Source of the DNA: an uncultured Dysosmobacter sp.
GTDB lineage: Bacteria; Bacillota; Clostridia; Oscillospirales; Oscillospiraceae
Direction of reading: 5' to 3'
DNA: 9,955 nt
NCBI GenBank assembly: GCA_934504065.1
Contig: CAKSVQ010000080.1
Span: 1-9,955 of the forward strand
Shown here: positions 1-6,342 of the stretch, piece after piece
Layout: every line of letters starts with the position of its first letter
Position numbering within the stretch: position 1 is the first letter of the stretch
Notes under the pieces: generated by a model
What the model was told of the DNA's origin: nothing
Database searches by the model: none
What the model saw: the letters and a program-made list of their open reading frames with translations, nothing else
Translations under genes and position numbers: made by a program

Positions 1-1
1 G

Positions 2-694
2 GATGAGATCGGCGAGCTGCCACTGGACCTGCAGGCCACCCTTTTGCGGGTGGTGGAGCAGAAAAAGCTGATGCGCCTTGGCGGCAACACCATGATCGAT
101 GTGGACGTGAAGATCGTCTCCGCCACCAACGCCAACATTCTGGAGATGATCGACCGCAAGCAGTTCCGGGCCGACCTTTATTATCGGCTGAGCACCGTCT
201 CGCTGAACATCCCGCCCCTGCGGGCCCGGGGAGACGACATCATCCTGCTGGCCGAGCACTTTATCCGCTCGATCTCCGAGCGGCTTGGCAAAACCACCGC
301 CATGACCCTTTCGCCGGAGGCGAAGCGGCTGCTGCTCTCCCTGCCGTGGCGGGGCAACGTCCGGGAGCTGCAAAACCTGATGGAGTGCATCGTGCAGCTG
401 TATGACACCCCGGTCATCCTGCCCAGTCACATTATGGAAAACACAGCCAACCAAAATCAACAGGACCGCTACGCCATTTACACCACGCAGGCGTTCCACA
501 GCGGCGGAAAGCCCACGCCGTCGCCCCACCCCGCGCCCCGGGAATCCCACAGTCTGCTGACGGAAGAGCAGATCATGCAGGCCCTTTCCGCCTGCGGCGG
601 GAACCGCAGCGCGGCGGCGCGGTATCTGGGCATCGCCCGCAAAACGTTCTATCGAAATCTGGAACGGTTAGGGATCGAACTGGAGAATATGTAA
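2..694 (+). CDS. Sigma-54-dependent transcriptional regulator, C-terminal part (5' end outside window)
   Basis: The reading frame is open from base 2, so the start lies upstream of the window; 230 residues are visible. The first visible residues, DEIGELPLDLQATLLRV, are the Walker B region of the AAA+ domain of sigma-54 enhancer-binding proteins. Next come the arginine-finger region (FRADLYYRLSTVSLNIPPLR, codons near 166-225) and the sensor II segment WRGNVRELQNLME. After a proline-rich linker, the last ~45 residues (LLTEEQIMQALSACGGNRS onward, with AARYLGIARKTFYRNL) form a Fis-type helix-turn-helix. The GAFTGA loop and any N-terminal sensor domain are off the window, so the signal cannot be told. 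Such proteins use ATP hydrolysis to open sigma-54 promoters from upstream sites. The stop codon overlaps the next gene's start by one base (TAATG), which implies translational coupling. I saw no convincing -24/-12 promoter in the window, so its target is probably elsewhere. Confidence 0.93.
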   Translation, partial: DEIGELPLDLQATLLRVVEQKKLMRLGGNTMIDVDVKIVSATNANILEMIDRKQFRADLYYRLSTVSLNIPPLRARGDDIILLAEHFIRSISERLGKTTAMTLSPEAKRLLLSLPWRGNVRELQNLMECIVQLYDTPVILPSHIMENTANQNQQDRYAIYTTQAFHSGGKPTPSPHPAPRESHSLLTEEQIMQALSACGGNRSAAARYLGIARKTFYRNLERLGIELENM

Positions 695-1617
695 TGGCTT
701 TCAAATATCTTGCGATTTTTATCGTGATCTACCTTGCGCTGTTTCTCGCAGGGTTCTGGTTTTTGCGGCTGGCCGTGCTGGTCAAAACGCCCAAGGACCG
801 CATTTTTGACCGCGCCTGCAAGGAAAACGACCGCAGCCCCTATGAAGAGGCCAAGGCCGACCCGTGGTTCCAGCAGATCGCCCAGGGGCAGCGGCGCACG
901 CTGAAGCTGGGACGGCTGACCCTTTCCGCCGTGCTGATACCGGGGGCGGAGACTCACCGCTATGTCCTCTGCTGCCATGATTACGCCACGGATGGGCGGT
1001 ATACCGCCGCCTACGCCCGGCTGTTTCACCAGCGGGGCTTCACGTTGCTGATCCCGGACGCCCGGGCCTGCGGTCAAAGCTCCGGCAAGCTTTTGGGCAT
1101 GGGCTTTGCCGAGCGCGTGGAGGTCAAGGCGTGGGTGGATTCCATCGTGGCGCAGGACGCGCAGGCGGAAATTTACCTCTTCGGCCTTGGCACCGGAGCG
1201 GCCTCCGAATTGTTTTACGCTTGCAGACGGCCGGACGCCCACGTGAAGGGCGTTATTGCCGACAGCTGCTATGCCGGTCTGTGGGAGGTGGTTCTCGCCC
1301 ACCTGATGCCCACGCTGGGCGCGGTCGCCAAGGTGGTGGCCGGATTTTCCAACACGGAGTACATGGTCTGCGCCGGAACGAAAAACAACTGGCGCAAAGC
1401 GGACCTCTGGCACCAGATCGGCGCGTGCAGCCTGCCTGTCCTGCTGATCCACGGGGAGGAGGATTATCTGTTCCCCGTGAAGCATCTGGAGGTGCTGCAA
1501 GAGCAGGCCCAGTGCCCGCTCACCGTGCTGCGCCTGCCCCACGCGGGCCACATCGCCTGCCTTGCGGAAGACCCCCAGCAATACCAGCAGGCGCTGGATA
1601 CCTTCCTGAACGCCTAA
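694..1617 (+). CDS. Membrane-anchored alpha/beta-hydrolase-fold protein with degenerate catalytic motifs
   Basis: A 307-residue protein. Residues 5-30 form one hydrophobic segment, probably an uncleaved anchor holding the domain at the outer face of the membrane. The rest follows the pattern of BEM46/YqkD-type hydrolases: an HGY-like turn (here HDYATDG), LIPDAR, the nucleophile-elbow strand IYLFG, an acid turn HGEEDYLFP and a final AGH. The acid (D257) and histidine (H286) are kept. The GxSxG elbow reads GLGTG, so the nucleophile serine is replaced by Gly166. The oxyanion turn H-G is H-D, and the usual DARGHGxS segment is DARACGQS. From this I infer a non-hydrolytic or altered protein. The start overlaps the upstream regulator's stop by one base, with GGAG eight bases before the ATG, so the two are co-expressed. 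A terminator follows. The fold is well supported; the function is unknown. Confidence 0.85.
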   Translation: MAFKYLAIFIVIYLALFLAGFWFLRLAVLVKTPKDRIFDRACKENDRSPYEEAKADPWFQQIAQGQRRTLKLGRLTLSAVLIPGAETHRYVLCCHDYATDGRYTAAYARLFHQRGFTLLIPDARACGQSSGKLLGMGFAERVEVKAWVDSIVAQDAQAEIYLFGLGTGAASELFYACRRPDAHVKGVIADSCYAGLWEVVLAHLMPTLGAVAKVVAGFSNTEYMVCAGTKNNWRKADLWHQIGACSLPVLLIHGEEDYLFPVKHLEVLQEQAQCPLTVLRLPHAGHIACLAEDPQQYQQALDTFLNA

Positions 1618-1627
1618 TCGCTTTAAA

Positions 1628-1671
1628 CGCCCCGCATCCGAGAACGGATGCGGGGCGCTTTTCGTCGTTTC
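1628..1671 (+). terminator. Rho-independent terminator after the hydrolase gene, possibly bidirectional
   Basis: A perfect 12-bp stem (CGCCCCGCATCC at 1628-1639, GGATGCGGGGCG at 1646-1657) with a six-base loop is followed by CTTTTCGTCGTTTC. It lies 11 bases past the hydrolase stop. Read on the minus strand, the stem is followed by TTTAAAG, so it may also end the convergent gene at 1688. Confidence 0.9.
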
Positions 1672-1687
1672 TTTACAAATGGGAAAC

Positions 1688-2263
1688 TCAGGCGGCCTGC
1701 GAGACCTGCTGACGCAGGCATTCCGCGGCGGCCTTGCTGTCGCCGACATTGTAGAACACCAGTCCCTGCGCTTCATCTGCGGCGCCGTCGCTCTGCACAT
1801 CCGTCTTGGGATGGCAGGCCCGCCACCGGAGCTGACGGTTGATGTCCTCGAAGATCAATCCGCCCAGAACCAAGGTACCCTCCTGCGTCTTGTCCTTCAC
1901 CAGGCGGAATGCGTCCAGTCCATCCAGCTTGACGGAGAAGAACGAACCGTCTTTCGTGCGCAGAATGGCACGCTCATCGGTGATCCAATACTCCTGCCCC
2001 AGCACCTTCCGCTTTTCAAGGAACGGCGAGGCAACGACCAGCACCCCGATCAGCAGCACCGCGCACACCATGCCCATGCTGAACTCCGGGTTATTCTTGA
2101 TGTACAATCCGTCAAAGCCGCCGCAAAGCACCACCGCCGCGATCCACTTAACGATGATCTGAGTCTTGGTATCCTTCGCCAACAGGGGAAAATCCTTGCT
2201 TGTTCCGTGCCAGCGCACCTGTTCTCCCTTGTGCAGATATCCGGCCAGCCCTTTTTCTTTCAT
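1688..2263 (-). CDS. Hypothetical membrane protein with two TM segments and a possible PH-like domain
   Basis: I do not recognise a named family. The protein has 191 residues if it starts at the ATG at 2263. A GTG three codons upstream would leave only one base after the AAGGAG, while the ATG leaves ten, so I chose the ATG. A short charged N-terminus is followed by two adjacent hydrophobic segments (about residues 35-55 and 62-80). A soluble C-terminal part then begins EYWITDERAILRT and continues with alternating hydrophobic and charged stretches. The layout of a TM pair followed by an 'x-W-I-T-D-x-R' strand is reminiscent of bacterial PH-like (YdbS/YdbT-type) proteins; this is a resemblance by eye only. 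It stands alone on the minus strand, convergent with the hydrolase and divergent from the two-component system. The small size and lack of a catalytic motif argue against an enzyme. Confidence 0.75.
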   Translation of the reverse strand: MKEKGLAGYLHKGEQVRWHGTSKDFPLLAKDTKTQIIVKWIAAVVLCGGFDGLYIKNNPEFSMGMVCAVLLIGVLVVASPFLEKRKVLGQEYWITDERAILRTKDGSFFSVKLDGLDAFRLVKDKTQEGTLVLGGLIFEDINRQLRWRACHPKTDVQSDGAADEAQGLVFYNVGDSKAAAECLRQQVSQAA

Positions 2264-2273
2264 TTTTTCCACG

Positions 2274-2279
2274 CTCCTT
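2274..2279 (-). promoter_or_regulatory. Ribosome binding site that fixes the start at 2263
   Basis: AAGGAG on the minus strand lies ten bases before the ATG at 2263 but only one base before the in-frame GTG at 2272, favouring the ATG. Confidence 0.7.
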
Positions 2280-2357
2280 CGCTAGTTTCCAGCGGTTCTC
2301 CGCTTTTCTCTTATCATACGCAAAAATCCGTTCAGTTGCTGACAATCCCCAGCGGAA

Positions 2358-2397
2358 CGGTGTTAAAGAAATGTCAAGTTTTTTACACCGCTTTAAC
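2358..2397. promoter_or_regulatory. Two interleaved inverted repeats upstream of the kinase promoter (candidate operator)
   Basis: CGGTGT (2358-2363) pairs with ACACCG (2385-2390), and GTTAAAG (2362-2368) pairs with CTTTAAC (2391-2397). They lie immediately upstream of the -10 at 2409, so they act at DNA level if real. A response-regulator operator, perhaps for autoregulation, is one reading. No comparison was possible. Confidence 0.4.
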
Positions 2398-2405
2398 GCC
2401 ATATC

Positions 2406-2414
2406 TGCTATAAT
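2406..2414 (+). promoter_or_regulatory. Extended -10 promoter of the two-component operon
   Basis: TGCTATAAT is a perfect TATAAT at 2409-2414 with the TGn extension. No good -35 sits at 16-18 bases; the nearest, TTTACA at 2382-2387, is 21 bases away. Such extended -10 promoters can work without a -35 and often need an activator. The predicted transcript starts near 2421, a leader of about 20 bases. Confidence 0.7.
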
Positions 2415-2425
2415 GAAAACCGAAC

Positions 2426-2433
2426 AAAGGAGG
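2426..2433 (+). promoter_or_regulatory. Strong ribosome binding site selecting a TTG start
   Basis: AAAGGAGG lies seven bases before TTG at 2441. There is no in-frame ATG at usable distance, which supports the unusual start codon. Confidence 0.85.
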
Positions 2434-2440
2434 TCATCCC

Positions 2441-3520
2441 TTGAAACAAAAACTCTCTATGGCGGCCCGCCTGTTTCCCTTTTCCTGGCGGGACCTGCTG
2501 GTCTCCGCCCTGATCCTTTCCGCCGCCTTTGCCCTTTGCAACCTGCTGCGGATGGCCGACAGCAGCGACGGCTTTGCCTCCCCGGTATTCGTGCTGGCGG
2601 TGCTGCTGATCTCCCGGCTGACCACGGGGTATCTCTTCGGCCTGATTGCCTCAGTGCTGAGCGTGGTGTGCGTGAACTTCGTTTTTACATACCCCTATTG
2701 GGCGGTCAACTTCACGCTGGCCGGATACCCGTTGACCTTTCTCACCTTTCTGGTGGTCTCCATCGTCACCGGGACCCTCACCGCACAGGCCAAGCAGCAG
2801 GAGCGGCTACGGGCGGAAAACGAAAAGGAAAAAATGCGGGCCAACCTGCTGCGCTCCGTCTCTCACGACATCCGCACCCCCCTGACCTCCATTCTGGGGG
2901 CCACCTCCGCCGTGCTGGAAAACCCGGAAATGTCCGTAGAGGACCGCAGCATCCTGCTGGATGACGTGCAGGACGACGCCCAATGGCTGATTCGCGTGGT
3001 GGAAAACCTGCTGTCCATCACCCGCATCGGCAGCGACCAGACCCGCATCTCCAAATCGCCGGAGGCTGCGGAGGAGGTGCTGGGGGAGGCGGCACAGAAG
3101 TTCCGCCGCCGCTTTCCGCATGTGCGGGTCTCCGTGTCCGCACCGAGTGAGCTTTTGATGGTGCCCATGGACCCCATCCTCATCGCGCAGGTGCTCTCCA
3201 ACCTGCTGGAAAACGCGGTGAGCCACGGCGGCGCCACCCAGATCGAGCTGGCCGTGCACCGGGAGGCGGAGCTGGCCTGCTTCACCGTGACCGACAACGG
3301 CAGCGGCATTTCTGAAAAGCTGCTGCCCGTGCTCTTCGACGGCACCATGAAGCACTCTTCCACCCCCACCAGCGACGGCAAGCGCAACATGGGTCTGGGC
3401 CTTTCCGTCTGTCTTGCCATCGTCCGCGCCCACGGCGGCACGATGGACGCCCGCAATTTGACAACCATCGGCGCGGAATTTACCTTCCGTCTGCCCCTGA
3501 ATCAGGAGGATGAGCTATGA
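2441..3520 (+). CDS. KdpD-like sensor histidine kinase, short form lacking the KdpD/Usp input domains
   Basis: A 359-residue membrane histidine kinase. Residues about 15-115 form four hydrophobic segments like the DUF4118 membrane unit of KdpD. A charged linker (AKQQERLRAENEKEKMRANL) leads to the phosphorylation motif SHDIRTPLTS, with His142 as the expected phosphate site. The ATPase part has an N-box (NLLENAVSH, 254-262), a G1 box (DNGSGI, 285-290) and a G2 box (GLGLSVC, 318-324). Full-length KdpD is about 900 residues with a cytoplasmic KdpD domain and a Usp domain before the membrane unit; both are absent here. The start is TTG with a strong AAAGGAGG, so this is the native length and not a truncation seen in the window. 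Its stop overlaps the regulator start (ATGA), so kinase and regulator are translated together. No kdpFABC or ktr/trk gene is visible, so a potassium role is not shown. Confidence 0.92.
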   Translation: MKQKLSMAARLFPFSWRDLLVSALILSAAFALCNLLRMADSSDGFASPVFVLAVLLISRLTTGYLFGLIASVLSVVCVNFVFTYPYWAVNFTLAGYPLTFLTFLVVSIVTGTLTAQAKQQERLRAENEKEKMRANLLRSVSHDIRTPLTSILGATSAVLENPEMSVEDRSILLDDVQDDAQWLIRVVENLLSITRIGSDQTRISKSPEAAEEVLGEAAQKFRRRFPHVRVSVSAPSELLMVPMDPILIAQVLSNLLENAVSHGGATQIELAVHREAELACFTVTDNGSGISEKLLPVLFDGTMKHSSTPTSDGKRNMGLGLSVCLAIVRAHGGTMDARNLTTIGAEFTFRLPLNQEDEL

Positions 3521-4224
3521 ATATCCGTGAAAAAATCTTAGTGATTGAGGACGAGAAGAGCATCGCCCGCTTTATTTCCACCGTGCTCTCCGGCAACGGC
3601 TATGAGACCATGCAGGCCCGCACCGGGGCGGAGGCCATGTCCATGATCTCCTCCCACTGCCCGGACCTCATCATTCTGGACCTTGGACTGCCGGACATGG
3701 ACGGCATGGACATCCTGCGCCAGCTGCGTACGTGGTCCAGCCTGCCCGTGGTGGTGGTCTCCGCCCGTTCCCACGAAAAGGACAAGGTGACGGCGCTGGA
3801 CTGCGGCGCGGACGACTATCTCACCAAGCCCTTCGGCACCGACGAGCTGCTGGCCCGGGTCCGCACTGCCATCCGCCACACCCGCACCTCCAGCGAAAAA
3901 GACGAGATCGCCCAGAAGGGCACCTACACTGTCGGGGAGCTGACCATTGACTATAACAAGCATCAGGTGCTGAAAAACGGCGAAAATGTTCGCCTGACCC
4001 TGAGCGAGTTCCGCATCGTGGCGCTGCTGGGCAAATATGCCGGGAAGGTGCTGACCTACGATTTCATTATTAAAGAGCTCTGGGGCCCCCGGGCCGGAGG
4101 AGACAACCAAATCCTCCGGGTGAACATGGCCAACATCCGCCGCAAGATCGAGAAAAACCCCGCCGAGCCGGAGTATCTTTTCACCGAGGTCGGCGTGGGG
4201 TACCGTCTGGCCGAGGACGAATGA
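3517..4224 (+). CDS. KdpE-like OmpR-family response regulator
   Basis: A 235-residue two-domain regulator. The receiver domain (about 5-118) has the acidic pair E11/D12 (VIEDE), the phospho-acceptor Asp55 (IILDLGLPDMDG), the switch serine in VVVVSAR and the conserved lysine K104 in YLTKPF. The C-terminal part (about 138-232) is a winged-helix DNA-binding domain of the OmpR/PhoB type, with the usual LTLSEFRIVALL, KELWGP and NIRRKIE segments and the closing TEVGVGYRL. An AGGAGG lies seven bases before the ATG, and the start overlaps the kinase stop by four bases. It is the evident partner of the preceding kinase and should bind DNA when phosphorylated. Its targets may include its own promoter dyads (2358-2397) or the following cstA gene; this is inference. 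Confidence 0.94.
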   Translation: MNIREKILVIEDEKSIARFISTVLSGNGYETMQARTGAEAMSMISSHCPDLIILDLGLPDMDGMDILRQLRTWSSLPVVVVSARSHEKDKVTALDCGADDYLTKPFGTDELLARVRTAIRHTRTSSEKDEIAQKGTYTVGELTIDYNKHQVLKNGENVRLTLSEFRIVALLGKYAGKVLTYDFIIKELWGPRAGGDNQILRVNMANIRRKIEKNPAEPEYLFTEVGVGYRLAEDE

Positions 4225-4249
4225 GCCCCGGCACTCGTTCTATCACGAT

Positions 4250-4303
4250 TTCCGCCCGTTTTCCACAGTGGGAAACGGGCGGAATTTTGTTCTTTTTCTT
4301 TTT
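4250..4303 (+). terminator. Rho-independent terminator after the response regulator
   Basis: TTCCGCCCGTTT (4250-4261) pairs perfectly with AAACGGGCGGAA (4273-4284) around an eleven-base loop whose ends can pair further. A T-rich run (TTTTGTTCTTTTTCTTTTT, 4285-4303) follows. It separates the two-component operon from cstA. Confidence 0.92.
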
Positions 4304-4469
4304 GGCAGGTCCTTAGCGCCTGCCTGCTTTTCTTTCACACGGGCTGTATCCGCCTAGGCGCTTCCTTAACGGCGCTGGGCGGCAAAATCTGTTATGCTTA
4401 CAGTAGCTTCTCCCACTGCTATCTCTCTCCCCTCTGGGAGGAGCAAGTCAGGAAAAGGAGTGTGTGTAA
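4304..4469 (+). promoter_or_regulatory. cstA leader and promoter region with a stem-loop next to the RBS
   Basis: A possible extended -10, TGTTATGCT, ends at 4398 and has no good -35, so it is weak. The leader then carries CTCCC/GGGAG (about 4428-4432 and 4437-4441), a small stem-loop 13 bases before AAAAGGAG. This is followed by ATG at 4470, nine bases downstream of GGAG. The stem-loop exposes or hides GGA triplets near the RBS and could affect translation. Confidence 0.4.
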
Positions 4470-5978
4470 ATGGCAACCTTTCTCATCGGTCTTCTGATCC
4501 TCTTTGGCGGCGCCGCGCTCTATGGACGGTTCTGCGAGCGGGTCTTCGGCCCGGACGACCGGGAGACCCCCGCCTACTCCAAACAGGACGGCGTGGACTT
4601 TGTCCCCATGCGGGGCTGGAAAAACGGCCTGATCAACCTGCTGAACATTGCAGGCACCGGCCCCATCTTCGGCCCCATTCAGGGTATCCTTTTCGGACCC
4701 ATCGCATTTCTCACCATCCCCATCGGCAACATCATCGGCGGCGCCATGCACGACTATTTCTCCGGCATGATCTGCCTGCGTGACGGCGGCACCCAGATGC
4801 CGGAAATGATCCGGCGCTATTCCAACAAGACCATCTACCGCATCTATCAGGTGTTTGTGTGCGTGCTGCTGCTGTTGGTCGGCGCGGTGTTTATTTACAC
4901 CCCCGGCGACATTGCCGCCACACAGGTCTTCCACTTCTCCGGAACGGCCGGTGACCCCACCACGTGGATCATCTACGGCGTGATCTTCGCGTATTACTTA
5001 GTGGCAACGGTTTTCCCCATTGACGCCATCATCGGCAAGATCTACCCCGTGTTCGGCGCGATCCTGCTGTTCTCCGCCGTGGGCGTGTTCGTGGGGTTGT
5101 TCGCCAAGGGCTATCCCCTGCTGAACATCTGGGACACATGGGCGGCCCCCGCCGCCTTCGTGATGCAGGACGGCGTTAAGACCGCCTTCAGCTATCAGGA
5201 CTATTTCACCGCCAACCACTTCATTCCCATTTTCTTCATCACGGTGGCCTGCGGCATTCTCTCCGGCTTCCACTCCACCCAGACGGCCATTATCTCCCGC
5301 ACGATGAAAAGCGAGAAGCAGGGCCGCATGACCTTCTATAACATGATGGTTCTGGAAGGCTTCATCGCCATGGTCTGGGCCGCTGCCGCCATGGGCGTTT
5401 ACAATCTGGGTCTTCAGGAGGCGGTGGCCTCCGGCGCGACGGCCACGGTGGGCGTTGTCTGCCGCCATATTCTGGGCAACGTGGGCGGCGTGGTGGCTCT
5501 GCTTGGCATCATCGTCCTGCCCATCACCTCCGGCGACACGGCGCTGCGCGGCCTGCGGCTGACCATTGCCGAGTCCTTCCACATCGACCAGAGCACCAAC
5601 GGCAAACGACTGTCCCTCTCCGCCATCATCTTCGTGCTGGTGGCCGCCATTCTGGTCTTCGCCAAGATGAGCCCCGCCGGGTTCAACACCCTGTGGCGCT
5701 ATTTCGCGTGGTCCAACCAGACGCTCTCCCTGTTCGCGTTCCTTTCCATTTCCGTGTGGATGTTTGAAAACGGAAAGCGCTCCTATGTGTGGATCCCCCT
5801 GATCCCCGGCGCGTTCTATTGCTTCGTCACCGTGACCTACATCATGAACGCCCAGATCGGTTTCCACGTCCCCTGGGGCGGCGCTTATGCCATCGGCGCC
5901 TGCGCCGCGGCAGCTTACGTGGCCGCCATTCTCTGGTATGGCAGCAAGCGCGCCGCCGCGAAAAAGCTGGCCCGCTGA
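4470..5978 (+). CDS. cstA: CstA-family transporter (carbon starvation/pyruvate or peptide uptake), short form
   Basis: A 502-residue multi-pass membrane protein. Family hallmarks are the N-terminal RETPAYSKQDGVDFVP, the GLINLLNIAGTGPIFGPIQG segment (about 53-72), AMHDYFSGM (92-100) and GFHSTQTAIISR (266-277). The rest is a succession of hydrophobic helices, roughly a dozen. Known family members import pyruvate (E. coli BtsT, CstA) or are linked to peptide use under carbon starvation. They are about 600-700 residues long, so this is the short form common in Firmicutes, lacking the long C-terminal extension. A good RBS (AAAAGGAG, nine bases) precedes the ATG and a strong terminator follows. In Enterobacteria such transporters are controlled by LytTR-type systems. 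Here a KdpDE-like pair sits upstream behind its own terminator. The family is certain; the substrate is not. Confidence 0.94.
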   Translation: MATFLIGLLILFGGAALYGRFCERVFGPDDRETPAYSKQDGVDFVPMRGWKNGLINLLNIAGTGPIFGPIQGILFGPIAFLTIPIGNIIGGAMHDYFSGMICLRDGGTQMPEMIRRYSNKTIYRIYQVFVCVLLLLVGAVFIYTPGDIAATQVFHFSGTAGDPTTWIIYGVIFAYYLVATVFPIDAIIGKIYPVFGAILLFSAVGVFVGLFAKGYPLLNIWDTWAAPAAFVMQDGVKTAFSYQDYFTANHFIPIFFITVACGILSGFHSTQTAIISRTMKSEKQGRMTFYNMMVLEGFIAMVWAAAAMGVYNLGLQEAVASGATATVGVVCRHILGNVGGVVALLGIIVLPITSGDTALRGLRLTIAESFHIDQSTNGKRLSLSAIIFVLVAAILVFAKMSPAGFNTLWRYFAWSNQTLSLFAFLSISVWMFENGKRSYVWIPLIPGAFYCFVTVTYIMNAQIGFHVPWGGAYAIGACAAAAYVAAILWYGSKRAAAKKLAR

Positions 5979-5995
5979 CTCCCTCTGTTTCCTGA

Positions 5996-6034
5996 AAAAC
6001 CCGCTCTCGGCTATAAAAGTCGGGAGCGGGTTTT
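5996..6034 (+). terminator. Rho-independent terminator of cstA
   Basis: AAAACCCGCTCTCG (5996-6009) pairs with CGGGAGCGGGTTTT (6021-6034) over 14 bp with one G-U, around an eleven-base loop. It lies 17 bases past the stop. The A-run/T-run symmetry would let it work on either strand. Confidence 0.92.
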
Positions 6035-6039
6035 CACTC

Positions 6040-6068
6040 TCGAACAAGTGGCTTCGCCGCTTGTTCGA
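6040..6068. repeat. End hairpin, left copy
   Basis: A 13-bp stem, TCGAACAAGTGGC with GCCGCTTGTTCGA, around loop TTC. It is related to the right-end hairpin at 6343-6371. It has C6045-G6063 where the other has A-T, and a T-G wobble where the other has T-A. Confidence 0.85.
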
Positions 6069-6118
6069 AAAAGATTCGCTGCGCTCTGCCACAACTCTAT
6101 AAGACTTTGAGATAAGTT

Positions 6119-6150
6119 AAGCCGCCGTTTTCTTTCGAAAACGGCGGCTT
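6119..6150. terminator. Perfect 14-bp hairpin, terminator-like
   Basis: AAGCCGCCGTTTTC pairs with GAAAACGGCGGCTT around loop TTTC, then TTAAC. GC-rich at the base with a short T-run, it could be a second plus-strand terminator. It lies 85 bases after the cstA terminator, so it may instead be one member of the hairpin array. Confidence 0.6.
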
Positions 6151-6202
6151 TTAACTGTCGAGGAAGCACTCTCTGCACACTACGCACAAAAGTCTCGCCG
6201 AG

Positions 6203-6224
6203 TTTCACGTCCGCAGACGTGAAA
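6203..6224. repeat. Perfect 9-bp hairpin
   Basis: TTTCACGTC and GACGTGAAA around loop CGCA. No T-run follows, so it is not a terminator. Confidence 0.75.
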
Positions 6225-6236
6225 GCTATGGAATCC

Positions 6237-6269
6237 GTGTTCTGCCGCGACATGTGCGTGGCAGAACAC
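6237..6269. repeat. Perfect 10-bp hairpin with an alternative fold
   Basis: GTGTTCTGCC (6237-6246) pairs with GGCAGAACAC (6260-6269), leaving a 13-base loop. The right arm can alternatively pair through ACACAC (6266-6271) with GTGTGT (6284-6289), so two folds exclude each other. Confidence 0.7.
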
Positions 6270-6293
6270 ACCCTGCGCGAAGCGTGTGTCGAA

Positions 6294-6314
6294 TTGGCTG
6301 CTGTAAGCAGCCAA
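6294..6314. repeat. Perfect 9-bp hairpin with three-base loop
   Basis: TTGGCTGCT and AGCAGCCAA around loop GTA. No T-run follows. Confidence 0.75.
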
Positions 6315-6342
6315 CCGAGGCACGGAGCGAAGCGAAACCTTC

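Noticed and set aside
1131..1712. A plus-strand open frame overlapping the hydrolase in another frame
   Set aside because: Pro/Arg/Gly-rich composition typical of a shifted frame in high-GC DNA; the hydrolase frame has clear motifs.
4998..6092. A 364-codon minus-strand open frame
   Set aside because: It lies antisense to cstA and runs through its terminator; no RBS and no family features.
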